A stretch of 16,364 bases of DNA, taken from assembly GCA_021796315.1 (NCBI GenBank), contig JAJYOH010000069.1:1-16364 (forward strand), read 5' to 3'. Below, piece by piece: positions 5,809 to 11,604 of the stretch. Position numbers and translations under genes: made by a program. This DNA comes from Chloroflexota bacterium (GTDB lineage Bacteria > Chloroflexota > Anaerolineae > Anaerolineales > Villigracilaceae). Every line of letters starts with the position of its first letter. Position 1 is the first letter of the stretch. The notes under the pieces are model-generated. The model ran no database searches. It was not told the origin of the DNA and worked only from the letters and a program-made list of their open reading frames with translations.

Positions 5809-7188
5809 TTACTGATTCGGATTGAACATCTTCGTCGCGGCATTCTCGAACTTTGCCAGCGCATTGCGGAAGACCAGTTCCACACTGCCGACCGGCCCAT
5901 TACGATGTTTCGCGATGATGATCTCGGCCACATTCTGCTTGACCGTATCTTTCTCGTACTGGTCGGGACGGTAAATGAACATGACGATGTCGCTATCTTG
6001 TTCCAAAGATCCCGATTCTCTCAAGTCCGAAAGGACGGGACGTTTGTCCGAACGTTGTTCGACGGCGCGACTCAATTGCGCGGCGGCAATGACCGGCACA
6101 TCCAGTTCACGCGCCATGACTTTGAGATTGCGTGAAATATACGAAACCTCCTGTACGCGATTGTCAGTGTGCGTGTCGCCGCCCATCAACTGGAGATAAT
6201 CAACGATGACAAGATCGATGTGATGTTCGAGATGCAGGCGTCGGCACTTTGTCCGCAGTTGGAGCGGCGTGATGGCGGGCGTATCATCGAGGAAAATATG
6301 CGTGTCAGACATGACTTCGATGGCGTGTGTGAACAACGGCCATTCGTTTTCCTGCAATTTTCCGGTGCGGAGTCTTTGCGAATCGATTCCTGTTTCCTGC
6401 GCGATCAAACGCTGAACGACCTGCTCGTTCGACATTTCGAGCGAAAAGATCGCCACATGTTTTTTGTGAGTAAGCGCAGCGTTCTTCGCAATCGAAAGCA
6501 GGAAACCTGTCTTGCCCTGGCCCGGACGGCCAGCGATGATGAGCAAATCAGATGGCTGCAAGCCGCTCAACATTTTATCGAGATCGACGAAGCCGGTCGG
6601 GACGCCGTAAATTTCCTCGTCGCGTTTGGCGAGGTCATCGATGCGGTCGTAGTATTCGCTCAATACGGCGGAGATCGGTTGAACGTCGTGTTTGAGGCGG
6701 CGCTCGCTCACGTTGAAGACAGCTTTTTCGGCCTCGTCCATTACGTGGTCGATCGTCGAGCCTTCGTTGTACGCAATCGAAGCGATCGAGTTGGCGGCGT
6801 TGATCATCTTGCGTCGGATCGAATGGCTTTCAACGATGCGTCCGTACGATTCGGCATTGATCGAAGTTGGAACTTGATTGACAAGCGAAGTCAAAAACGC
6901 AGGGCCGCCAATTTCATTGAGTTGATTTTTTCGGTCAAGCTCTTCTGTCAGGGTCAGCAGGTCGACCGGAATGCGCTGCTCATGCAGGCTGGTGAAGGCC
7001 TGCCAGATCCATTGATGGCGATGAATATAAAAATCGTCGGCCTGCAAAAATTGGGCGACGTCATAATAAACTTCGGGGTTAATAAGAACCGCCCCTACGA
7101 CGGCTTCTTCGGCTTCTCGGCTGTGCGGGACTGCCGAAGGACTTTGAGCAGTGGGGGCGATTTCTTCTGGCGGCAGATAATCGGTCAT
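5809..7188 (-). CDS. dnaB: Replicative DNA helicase DnaB
   Basis: The 459-aa protein is a full-length DnaB, the hexameric 5'-3' helicase that unwinds DNA at the fork. The N-terminal primase-interacting domain starts at SREAEEAVVGAVL (23-35). The RecA-like ATPase domain has VPTGF-DLD (196-204), Walker A GRPGQGKT (220-227), SLEMS (249-253), Walker B LVIVDYLQL (326-334), QLSR (371-374), LSDLRESGSLEQDSD (386-400) and an arginine-finger region KHRNGPVG (427-434). No intein interrupts the Walker A region. The ATG overlaps the TGA of the upstream gene by 4 bases, suggesting translational coupling. The DnaD-like and loader-like genes follow. Confidence 0.97.
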   Translation of the reverse strand: MTDYLPPEEIAPTAQSPSAVPHSREAEEAVVGAVLINPEVYYDVAQFLQADDFYIHRHQWIWQAFTSLHEQRIPVDLLTLTEELDRKNQLNEIGGPAFLTSLVNQVPTSINAESYGRIVESHSIRRKMINAANSIASIAYNEGSTIDHVMDEAEKAVFNVSERRLKHDVQPISAVLSEYYDRIDDLAKRDEEIYGVPTGFVDLDKMLSGLQPSDLLIIAGRPGQGKTGFLLSIAKNAALTHKKHVAIFSLEMSNEQVVQRLIAQETGIDSQRLRTGKLQENEWPLFTHAIEVMSDTHIFLDDTPAITPLQLRTKCRRLHLEHHIDLVIVDYLQLMGGDTHTDNRVQEVSYISRNLKVMARELDVPVIAAAQLSRAVEQRSDKRPVLSDLRESGSLEQDSDIVMFIYRPDQYEKDTVKQNVAEIIIAKHRNGPVGSVELVFRNALAKFENAATKMFNPNQ

Positions 7189-7790
7189 ATTTTCTTGGGC
7201 TTGTCTTTATCGTCGTCCTCGGGCTTGTCTTTATCTTTGCCTTTGCCTTTGTCGTCGAGTTTATCGAGATCGAGCTTTCCGAGAAAATCTTCGAAGACGG
7301 ATAAACGGTCGCTGCTGACTTCGCCAACAGGAGCAGCTCGCGTCGGGCCGGACCCTTGAGCGGGCGCCGCGCCGGATGCTTCCATGTCATCCTCAGGCTT
7401 GATCTCGGCCGTCTTCATTACATTTTCGTCCACCAGGATCGGAACGTGTGCGCGGACAGCCAGCGCGATCGCATCGGATGTGCGCGAGTCGATTGTGATT
7501 TCCTTGCCATCCAGATCGGCAATAATGTTTCCGTAAAAAATATCTTCCTTGAGCGAAACGATCTCGATCCGTTTGATCTTGGCATTGAAGGCAGTGAAAA
7601 CGTTTTTGAGGAGATCGTGAGTCAATGGGCGGGAGGTTTCCACTTCCTGCAAAGCCACTGTGATCGCCTCGGCTTCGTAGGGCCCGACCCAGATGGGAAG
7701 AAAACGGTCAGCGCCGACTTCGCGCAAAATTACCAGCCGGTGCGGCGCCATTAAATTAACACGGACACTATCTATCGTCACTTCTATCAT
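7185..7790 (-). CDS. Bifunctional nuclease (BFN/DUF151) domain protein with charged tail
   Basis: Residues 1 to about 130 match the BFN/DUF151 fold: VRVNLMAPHRLVILREV, LPIWVGPYEAEAI, SRPLTHDLL (53-61), IDSRTSDAIALAVR (100-113) and VPILVDENVM. Family members have been reported to degrade DNA and RNA, but the physiological role is poorly defined. After a linker rich in Ala, Gly and Pro, residues 160-175 look helical, and the last 25 are almost entirely Lys, Asp and Pro. That tail is encoded by repetitive DNA: GGGCTTGTCTTTATC on the plus strand occurs at 7197-7211 and 7221-7235. The ATG has GGAG 5 bases upstream. As the first gene of the operon with dnaB, it may be linked to replication, but that is association only. 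Confidence 0.85.
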   Translation of the reverse strand: MIEVTIDSVRVNLMAPHRLVILREVGADRFLPIWVGPYEAEAITVALQEVETSRPLTHDLLKNVFTAFNAKIKRIEIVSLKEDIFYGNIIADLDGKEITIDSRTSDAIALAVRAHVPILVDENVMKTAEIKPEDDMEASGAAPAQGSGPTRAAPVGEVSSDRLSVFEDFLGKLDLDKLDDKGKGKDKDKPEDDDKDKPKKI

Positions 7791-7805
7791 TTTTGCTCCA
7801 AGTGT

Positions 7806-7816
7806 ATCTTATTCTA
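7806..7816 (-). promoter_or_regulatory. Candidate extended -10 promoter of the BFN-dnaB operon
   Basis: The minus strand has TG-a-TAGAAT (hexamer 7816 to 7811), an extended -10 of the same form as the one before the ZIP gene, about 20 bases before the start codon. No good -35 is visible at 17 bp because the terminator U-tract is there. An overlapping TAAGAT (7811 to 7806) is an alternative. Confidence 0.35.
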
Positions 7817-7832
7817 TCACGACAGAGACTGA

Positions 7833-7863
7833 TAAAAAAGAGACCGCTCGTGCGGCCTCTTTT
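7833..7863 (-). terminator. Rho-independent terminator after the C45-family gene
   Basis: AAAAGAGACCGC (7836-7847), loop TCGT and GCGGCCTCTTTT (7852-7863) form a 12-bp stem. The one mismatch on the plus strand becomes a G-U pair on the minus strand, where the hairpin runs into TTTTTT. It separates the C45-family transcript from the BFN-dnaB operon. The plus-strand side is also T-rich, so it may work both ways. Confidence 0.8.
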
Positions 7864-7908
7864 CTTACTCTTAATCTTTATTGGCTCTCCGGGGTTTGCC
7901 GTGATTCT

Positions 7909-7989
7909 GTACACGGATTGAACGGATGCCACAGAATCTCACGGAAAAGCCTTTTAAAAAATCCGCGTTGATCCGTGTAATCCGTGTTC
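7909..7989. repeat. 81-bp imperfect palindrome built of ACGGAT units
   Basis: The left half has ACACGGAT and AACGGAT units (7911-7927) and a later CACGGA (7940-7945). The right half carries the complements ATCCGCGTT, GATCCGTGT and AATCCGTGTTC (7961-7989), which read outward as AACACGGATTACACGGATCAACGCGGAT. The units recur roughly every 9 bases, as in the other palindromic repeats here, but the sequence is a separate family. It lies between the C45-family stop (8033) and its terminator, and so is probably transcribed as part of that mRNA's 3' end. Confidence 0.65.
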
Positions 7990-8032
7990 AAAAGGTTTGA
8001 TCACGGCGATTCCCAATGAGCCTCTTTATTTA

Positions 8033-9145
8033 TTAACCGTCCAAATGATAGGTGTGATACGTGTTCTGGCAGGGATTGCCCCAGCAGATGTGCATCTCGC
8101 GCGCGGTCAGATCGATGACCATTGCATTAATGGTTTTCTCGCGGTCGAGCGGATCGGTCCCCTGGATGTTGTGATTGCAGATCGAGTTCGGCAGGTTGAC
8201 ATGGTCCTTCTGAATGGCCTGCAGAGTCTTGATTGTGTGCGCTGAATTTTGTCTCAGCAATCGGTTGGCGCGGAAATAACGTACGCGTGAAGAGATCAAC
8301 TCCTCGGGGTCGCTTTCGATCTCCTTCATCTGTTTGTCAAGATAATGATTCGTATGCACCATGTAGCCGTCCACCGCATGATGGATCTCGAAGCGTTTGG
8401 CAGAAACTTCAATGGAATACATCTCTCCGCTCTCGTGGGCGATCAGGTGATTGTATCCAGCCGCGCGGTGAGGAACGAGGGCGCGTCCGATGGCGCCGGA
8501 AATGCGGCGGGCGGCCAGCACGGCGCGCGCGACCACCAGGCGCGGGATACCGATGCGCGAATCGGTCGGGTAGACCGAGTCGATTAGTTGAGCGATGCCG
8601 TATACATTGAAACCAACGTTAGGCAGGAGCCCTCCGTACGTCATGGCAAGATAAGGCGGATCATCATTTGGCCGGGCGGAAACCACATAAGTATCATTTT
8701 CATCTTCCGGTACCCAGTCTTCATTATGGGCGATCAAAATGTGTCCGTCCGCGGTGCGTTGCTCATTGACAGCAAAGCTGGTGCAGCGCGTGAGATGCAG
8801 GGCGTCCATGGTCACAGCTTCCATGGTGTTGAGCGTCATAATGTCAATGAAGGCTGCATTGGCTCCTTCTGCGACGCCGCGCATCTCGTCCACGAATTGC
8901 GGATAGCGTTCTTCGGCGAAAGGCAAATATTTGCGGGACTGGATCTGCGCGCCTTCCCACGTCAGTTCGACCTGATCGTAGGATTGTTCGATCAAAATGT
9001 GTGCATTGGCGATGCTGTGCTGAATTTGTTCGCGGCGCGCTTCGCCGATCTGCTGACCCATTTCGCGGTGTGTGCCGGCGATCTCAATTAACGGCGGAGC
9101 GGCGTTATGACTGGGGGTGTTGGGTATTTCTGTTTTGGGCAACAT
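8033..9145 (-). CDS. C45-family peptidase / acyl-CoA:6-aminopenicillanate acyltransferase-like protein
   Basis: The 370-aa protein matches the C45 branch of the N-terminal-nucleophile hydrolases, whose members cleave themselves before a Cys that then becomes the catalytic N-terminus. The likely nucleophile is Cys121 in LTRCTSFAV, preceded by the family-like LNTMEAVTM stretch (105-113) and followed by GHILIAHNEDW (135-145), YLAMTYGGLLPNVGFN and HTNHY. Relatives act on amide or acyl bonds, but substrates cannot be predicted; penicillin-related chemistry should not be assumed. There is no signal peptide. The ATG has AGGAGG 5 bases upstream. The gene stands alone, with a palindromic leader at 9174-9249 and its own terminator. 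Confidence 0.87.
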   Translation of the reverse strand: MLPKTEIPNTPSHNAAPPLIEIAGTHREMGQQIGEARREQIQHSIANAHILIEQSYDQVELTWEGAQIQSRKYLPFAEERYPQFVDEMRGVAEGANAAFIDIMTLNTMEAVTMDALHLTRCTSFAVNEQRTADGHILIAHNEDWVPEDENDTYVVSARPNDDPPYLAMTYGGLLPNVGFNVYGIAQLIDSVYPTDSRIGIPRLVVARAVLAARRISGAIGRALVPHRAAGYNHLIAHESGEMYSIEVSAKRFEIHHAVDGYMVHTNHYLDKQMKEIESDPEELISSRVRYFRANRLLRQNSAHTIKTLQAIQKDHVNLPNSICNHNIQGTDPLDREKTINAMVIDLTAREMHICWGNPCQNTYHTYHLDG

Positions 9146-9173
9146 GTTTCCTCCTGCTGCTTCTAAAATAAAT

Positions 9174-9249
9174 ATTTACAGGCCTGATTGCGAATCCGCT
9201 CAGGCACGAATGACTATTCGGTTTGGATTTTGCGAAGTGAGCTGTAAAT
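9174..9249. repeat. 76-bp imperfect palindrome in the leader of the C45-family gene
   Basis: ATTTACAG (9174-9181) pairs with CTGTAAAT (9242-9249) and encloses two internal stems: GCCTGA (9182-9187) with TCAGGC (9200-9205), and CGAAT (9207-9211) with ATTCG (9216-9220). It can be read as a three-way-junction RNA or as a decayed palindrome like the other repeats here. It ends 28 bases before the start codon, so it is probably in the 5' untranslated region. The length is that of a tRNA, but the arms do not fit one. Confidence 0.5.
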
Positions 9250-9283
9250 CAAACCCGCCCCGGCAAATTATCACCGAGGCGGG
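9250..9283 (-). terminator. Rho-independent terminator of the sigma / anti-sigma operon
   Basis: On the minus strand CCCGCCTCGG (9283 to 9274) pairs with CCGGGGCGGG (9263 to 9254) in a 10-bp stem with one G-U pair and a 10-base loop, followed by TTTGATTT. It lies about 46 bases after the stop of the beta-repeat membrane protein. A weaker AAAGTG/CACTTT hairpin precedes it at 9301-9317. Confidence 0.75.
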
Positions 9284-9329
9284 CTGATTATATCATGCTG
9301 AAAGTGTGCCGCACTTTGACGGATAAAGC

Positions 9330-10343
9330 TTAGGATGCAGGCGGGAGGATGTTATCGGAGGCCGCTGCCGGGGCGGGCGTTGAAGCGCTCATTCCCGGAC
9401 CTGTGGCCGAACGCGTGCCGAACATCGTCATCATGACCGCGCCGGTTCCCACCAATCCAACGATGACACTGGCCAGCCATCCGATGCAAGGCACGCTGTT
9501 GACGGCGCCAACGACGATCATCAACATGAAGGTTCCGAGTCCTGCCGATAGAACGGGTGCCCAGTTTTGGTGAATGGCTTTTGTGAAACGATCACCGAGC
9601 TCAATGCCGATGGCGATGATGCCGAACAGCCAGGCCAGCACCAGCAGGAACACGCCCGCCAGGGCTACAGGGATGAGTATCAAAGTAATCACCAACACCA
9701 CTAAAGCGATGGGAGCGAACATCGCTGTCAGGAAGCCAATCGTGCCGGCCATGAAGGGTTGGGAAACGATGGTCTGCGCCACGCGGTCCAGTTGCGGATG
9801 CAGGAAGAGCATCAGGGTCATGGCAAGTACTGAGACCAGGATGGCCTGGGCCAGGATGCCAAAGATTTGTCCGAATGGGCTGGAACTGATTTCAAAGACA
9901 GGCACTTTGGGAACGCTGGGCGGGTTCGTAGGAATGGCCGGGATCGTGAGGGCAGGCGACAAATTCGTTACTATGTTGCCGCCAATTTCTGCGCCATCTG
10001 CGCGTTGGAGCGATCCGCCAACGGTGACCATATCACGGCCAACTTGCGAAGCTGCGCCCATGGCGGCCACGCCTCCGATCACCACGGCGTCGCCTGTTAC
10101 CTGTCCATCAAGCTTGAGACTCCCGCCGATTAACACCAGGTCGCCTTTTACGATGGCGTTATTTTCAATCACCACTTCTCCACCGATGACAACCAGGTCG
10201 CCATCCAACGTTTCGCCGGACTTCAAAGTAAAGCCCTGGCCGACAACCACGCGGCCATCCATGGTTTGATTCCACGCGTATGCTGAACGAACCGGCAGAA
10301 GCAGCAGCGTCAACAACGCTAAAACGTAAATCAGTTTTTTCAT
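9330..10343 (-). CDS. Membrane protein with signal peptide and bactofilin-like beta repeats
   Basis: The 337-aa protein starts with a signal peptide (likely cut after Ala-Tyr-Ala, residue 23). Residues about 30-125 form four imperfect repeats centred on GDLVVIGG, GDLVLIGG, GDAVVIGG and GRDMVTVGG, the pattern of a right-handed beta-helix like that of polymer-forming bactofilins. A Pro-rich linker (130-150) leads to about five membrane helices between 160 and 308, then an Ala/Pro/Ser-rich tail. Bactofilins are cytoplasmic, whereas here the beta part should lie outside the membrane. The gene follows the anti-sigma gene by 3 bases, with AAGGAG inside that gene's last codons, so it is the third gene of the sigma operon. 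An envelope role is plausible but inferred. Confidence 0.75.
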   Translation of the reverse strand: MKKLIYVLALLTLLLLPVRSAYAWNQTMDGRVVVGQGFTLKSGETLDGDLVVIGGEVVIENNAIVKGDLVLIGGSLKLDGQVTGDAVVIGGVAAMGAASQVGRDMVTVGGSLQRADGAEIGGNIVTNLSPALTIPAIPTNPPSVPKVPVFEISSSPFGQIFGILAQAILVSVLAMTLMLFLHPQLDRVAQTIVSQPFMAGTIGFLTAMFAPIALVVLVITLILIPVALAGVFLLVLAWLFGIIAIGIELGDRFTKAIHQNWAPVLSAGLGTFMLMIVVGAVNSVPCIGWLASVIVGLVGTGAVMMTMFGTRSATGPGMSASTPAPAAASDNILPPAS

Positions 10344-10346
10344 TTC

Positions 10347-10871
10347 TTACACTCCTTGCGGCAATCTGGCAAACCGCGTAATTGAAACAGTCCAGATCAG
10401 TCCAAGCCCGCCGAATATCGTTATAAGAACAACCCAGCCAAGCGGTGAAATAAAGGTTGGGATCACGCGCGCTAGGATAAAACTTACTTCGCTAAAAGTC
10501 TGGATGGATGTTAAAACAAAAAGGAAATAGCCCACCGCCGCGGTAAGCCATTCGGCAGGAGATTGCATCGCTTGCTGGATGAAGGGGCCGGCCAGCCAAT
10601 AGATCAGTCCCAGCCCGCCTATGACCAAAACCAATGTGCCGATAATCTGACGGATGCGCGCTGCTTTACGCTGTGTAACCAGCCGTGTCTGGAAGCGATC
10701 CACAAATCCCGCGGCGGGAGAGACCATCCGCGCTGAATGCAGCGCAAGATTCGATTCGGCGATGGCCGCGCAAGTTGCGCATGTCCGCAGATGAGATTGC
10801 AGTTCGCGTTTTTGTTCAGGTGTCAGAGGCTGGTCTTCCAACAACCAGTCTTCAAAAGGCCGGTGATTCAT
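10347..10871 (-). CDS. Zinc-finger membrane anti-sigma factor
   Basis: The 174-aa protein begins with a short zinc-binding anti-sigma domain: His27, Cys31 and Cys34 form the H-x3-C-x2-C motif of the ZAS/zf-HC2 family. Three hydrophobic segments follow (about 75-95, 108-126 and 147-166), anchoring it in the membrane. Such proteins hold an ECF sigma factor inactive until an envelope signal arrives. The start at 10871 (MNHRPFEDW) is chosen over a longer frame from 10931 because AAAGGAGG lies 5 bases upstream. It overlaps the sigma-factor gene by 20 bases, typical of cognate sigma/anti-sigma pairs. The C-terminal membrane part is unusually long for this family. Confidence 0.85.
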   Translation of the reverse strand: MNHRPFEDWLLEDQPLTPEQKRELQSHLRTCATCAAIAESNLALHSARMVSPAAGFVDRFQTRLVTQRKAARIRQIIGTLVLVIGGLGLIYWLAGPFIQQAMQSPAEWLTAAVGYFLFVLTSIQTFSEVSFILARVIPTFISPLGWVVLITIFGGLGLIWTVSITRFARLPQGV

Positions 10872-11451
10872 GGGGCCTCCTTTCGGGTTTGGAGCGCGGG
10901 GATTCTTCCTGCCACAGACCGGCCAGTTCACGCCGCGCCCGGTGAAGGCGGGATTTGACCGCGCTCACTGTCAGGTGCAAAGTCTCGGCGATCTCGGCCT
11001 CGGAGCAATCGTTCCAGTAGCGCAGGACGATTGCGGCCCGGTCAACTGAATCGAGGTGCTTGAGCATACTTTGCATTCGCGCCTGCTGTTCGCCGTGTAT
11101 CATTTCTGATTCCGGGTTGGGCGCGTCCGCATCCGGTAATTCAAGGCCGCCATCCTCTTCATCATCGTCGATTGAGATCATCGAGAATTTTCTGCGGCGC
11201 AGACGGTCGATGCAATAGTGTGCGGCGATGGATAGCAGCCAGGTCGCAAACGGACGCTTGCTGTCGTAGCGATGCAAATGCTGGAATGCCCTCAGGAAAC
11301 TTTCCTGAGCCGCATCTTCTGCAAGCTCCGGCTCACCCAACATGCGGTAGCAGAGATTGTAGACATGCGTCTGGTAGGCTTCGACCAATTTGGTGAAAGC
11401 TTCTTCATTGCCTTGCTGGGCCTGGACCACCCAGGCCATTTCATCGTTCAC
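10852..11451 (-). CDS. ECF-type RNA polymerase sigma factor
   Basis: The 199-aa protein has the two-domain ECF layout. Sigma-2 spans about residues 20-88 and includes DAAQESFLRAF (46-56) and FATWLLSIAAHYCIDRLRRRK (68-88). An acidic linker follows (about 94-115). Sigma-4 spans about 130-180, with the helix-turn-helix SEAEIAETLHLTVSAVKSRLHRA (about 150-172). It should direct RNA polymerase to a small regulon, under control of the anti-sigma factor encoded next. The GTG at 11451 is chosen because AAGGAG lies 6 bases upstream; an ATG four codons later is the alternative. No autoregulatory GGAAC-type promoter was seen on its strand. Confidence 0.93.
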   Translation of the reverse strand: MNDEMAWVVQAQQGNEEAFTKLVEAYQTHVYNLCYRMLGEPELAEDAAQESFLRAFQHLHRYDSKRPFATWLLSIAAHYCIDRLRRRKFSMISIDDDEEDGGLELPDADAPNPESEMIHGEQQARMQSMLKHLDSVDRAAIVLRYWNDCSEAEIAETLHLTVSAVKSRLHRARRELAGLWQEESPRSKPERRPHESPAF

Positions 11452-11507
11452 GCCTTCTCCTTGGACTTTCTACTTTCTTTACGAGAGAAAACGAAGAAAG
11501 TTGCGCG

Positions 11508-11539
11508 ATTCTTTGTTGGGGAACTTTACCACAAAGAAT
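11508..11539. promoter_or_regulatory. Inverted repeat in the sigma/MFS divergent intergenic region
   Basis: ATTCTTTG (11508-11515) and CAAAGAAT (11532-11539) are perfect complements, and TGG/CCA extends the pairing inside with one bulged base. It lies between the divergent start codons, which are 153 bp apart, and could be an operator shared by both genes. A -10-like TAATAAT (11561-11567) follows on the plus strand, without a clear -35. Function is inference. Confidence 0.3.
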
Positions 11540-11604
11540 GAAAACCAAATGCAAATTGTGTAATAATCAAACCATCCCGCTGGTCGACCGAGGAGAATGC
11601 CGCG

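Noticed and set aside
6169..7359. 396-codon open frame on the plus strand
   Set aside because: It is antisense to dnaB and the BFN gene, which are unmistakable. Its translation is rich in Arg, Phe and Val without a recognisable motif, as expected from a mirror frame of a coding region with biased codons.
9174..9249. tRNA-sized (76-nt) structure
   Set aside because: The closing stem resembles an acceptor arm, but there is no GGTTCGAAT-type T loop, no 7-base anticodon loop and no CCA end on either strand.
9574..10269. 231-codon open frame on the plus strand
   Set aside because: Antisense to the beta-repeat membrane protein; its Met/Pro/Thr-rich translation reflects the repeat codons of the real gene.
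10872..10931. Longer N-terminus for the anti-sigma factor
   Set aside because: The extra 20 residues overlap the sigma gene without an RBS, while AAAGGAGG sits directly before the start at 10871.
11517..11541. GGGGAACTTT on the plus strand as an ECF-type -35 for the MFS gene
   Set aside because: No matching ECF -10 (CGTC- or TCTGA-like) lies 16-17 bp downstream, so the match is likely chance.
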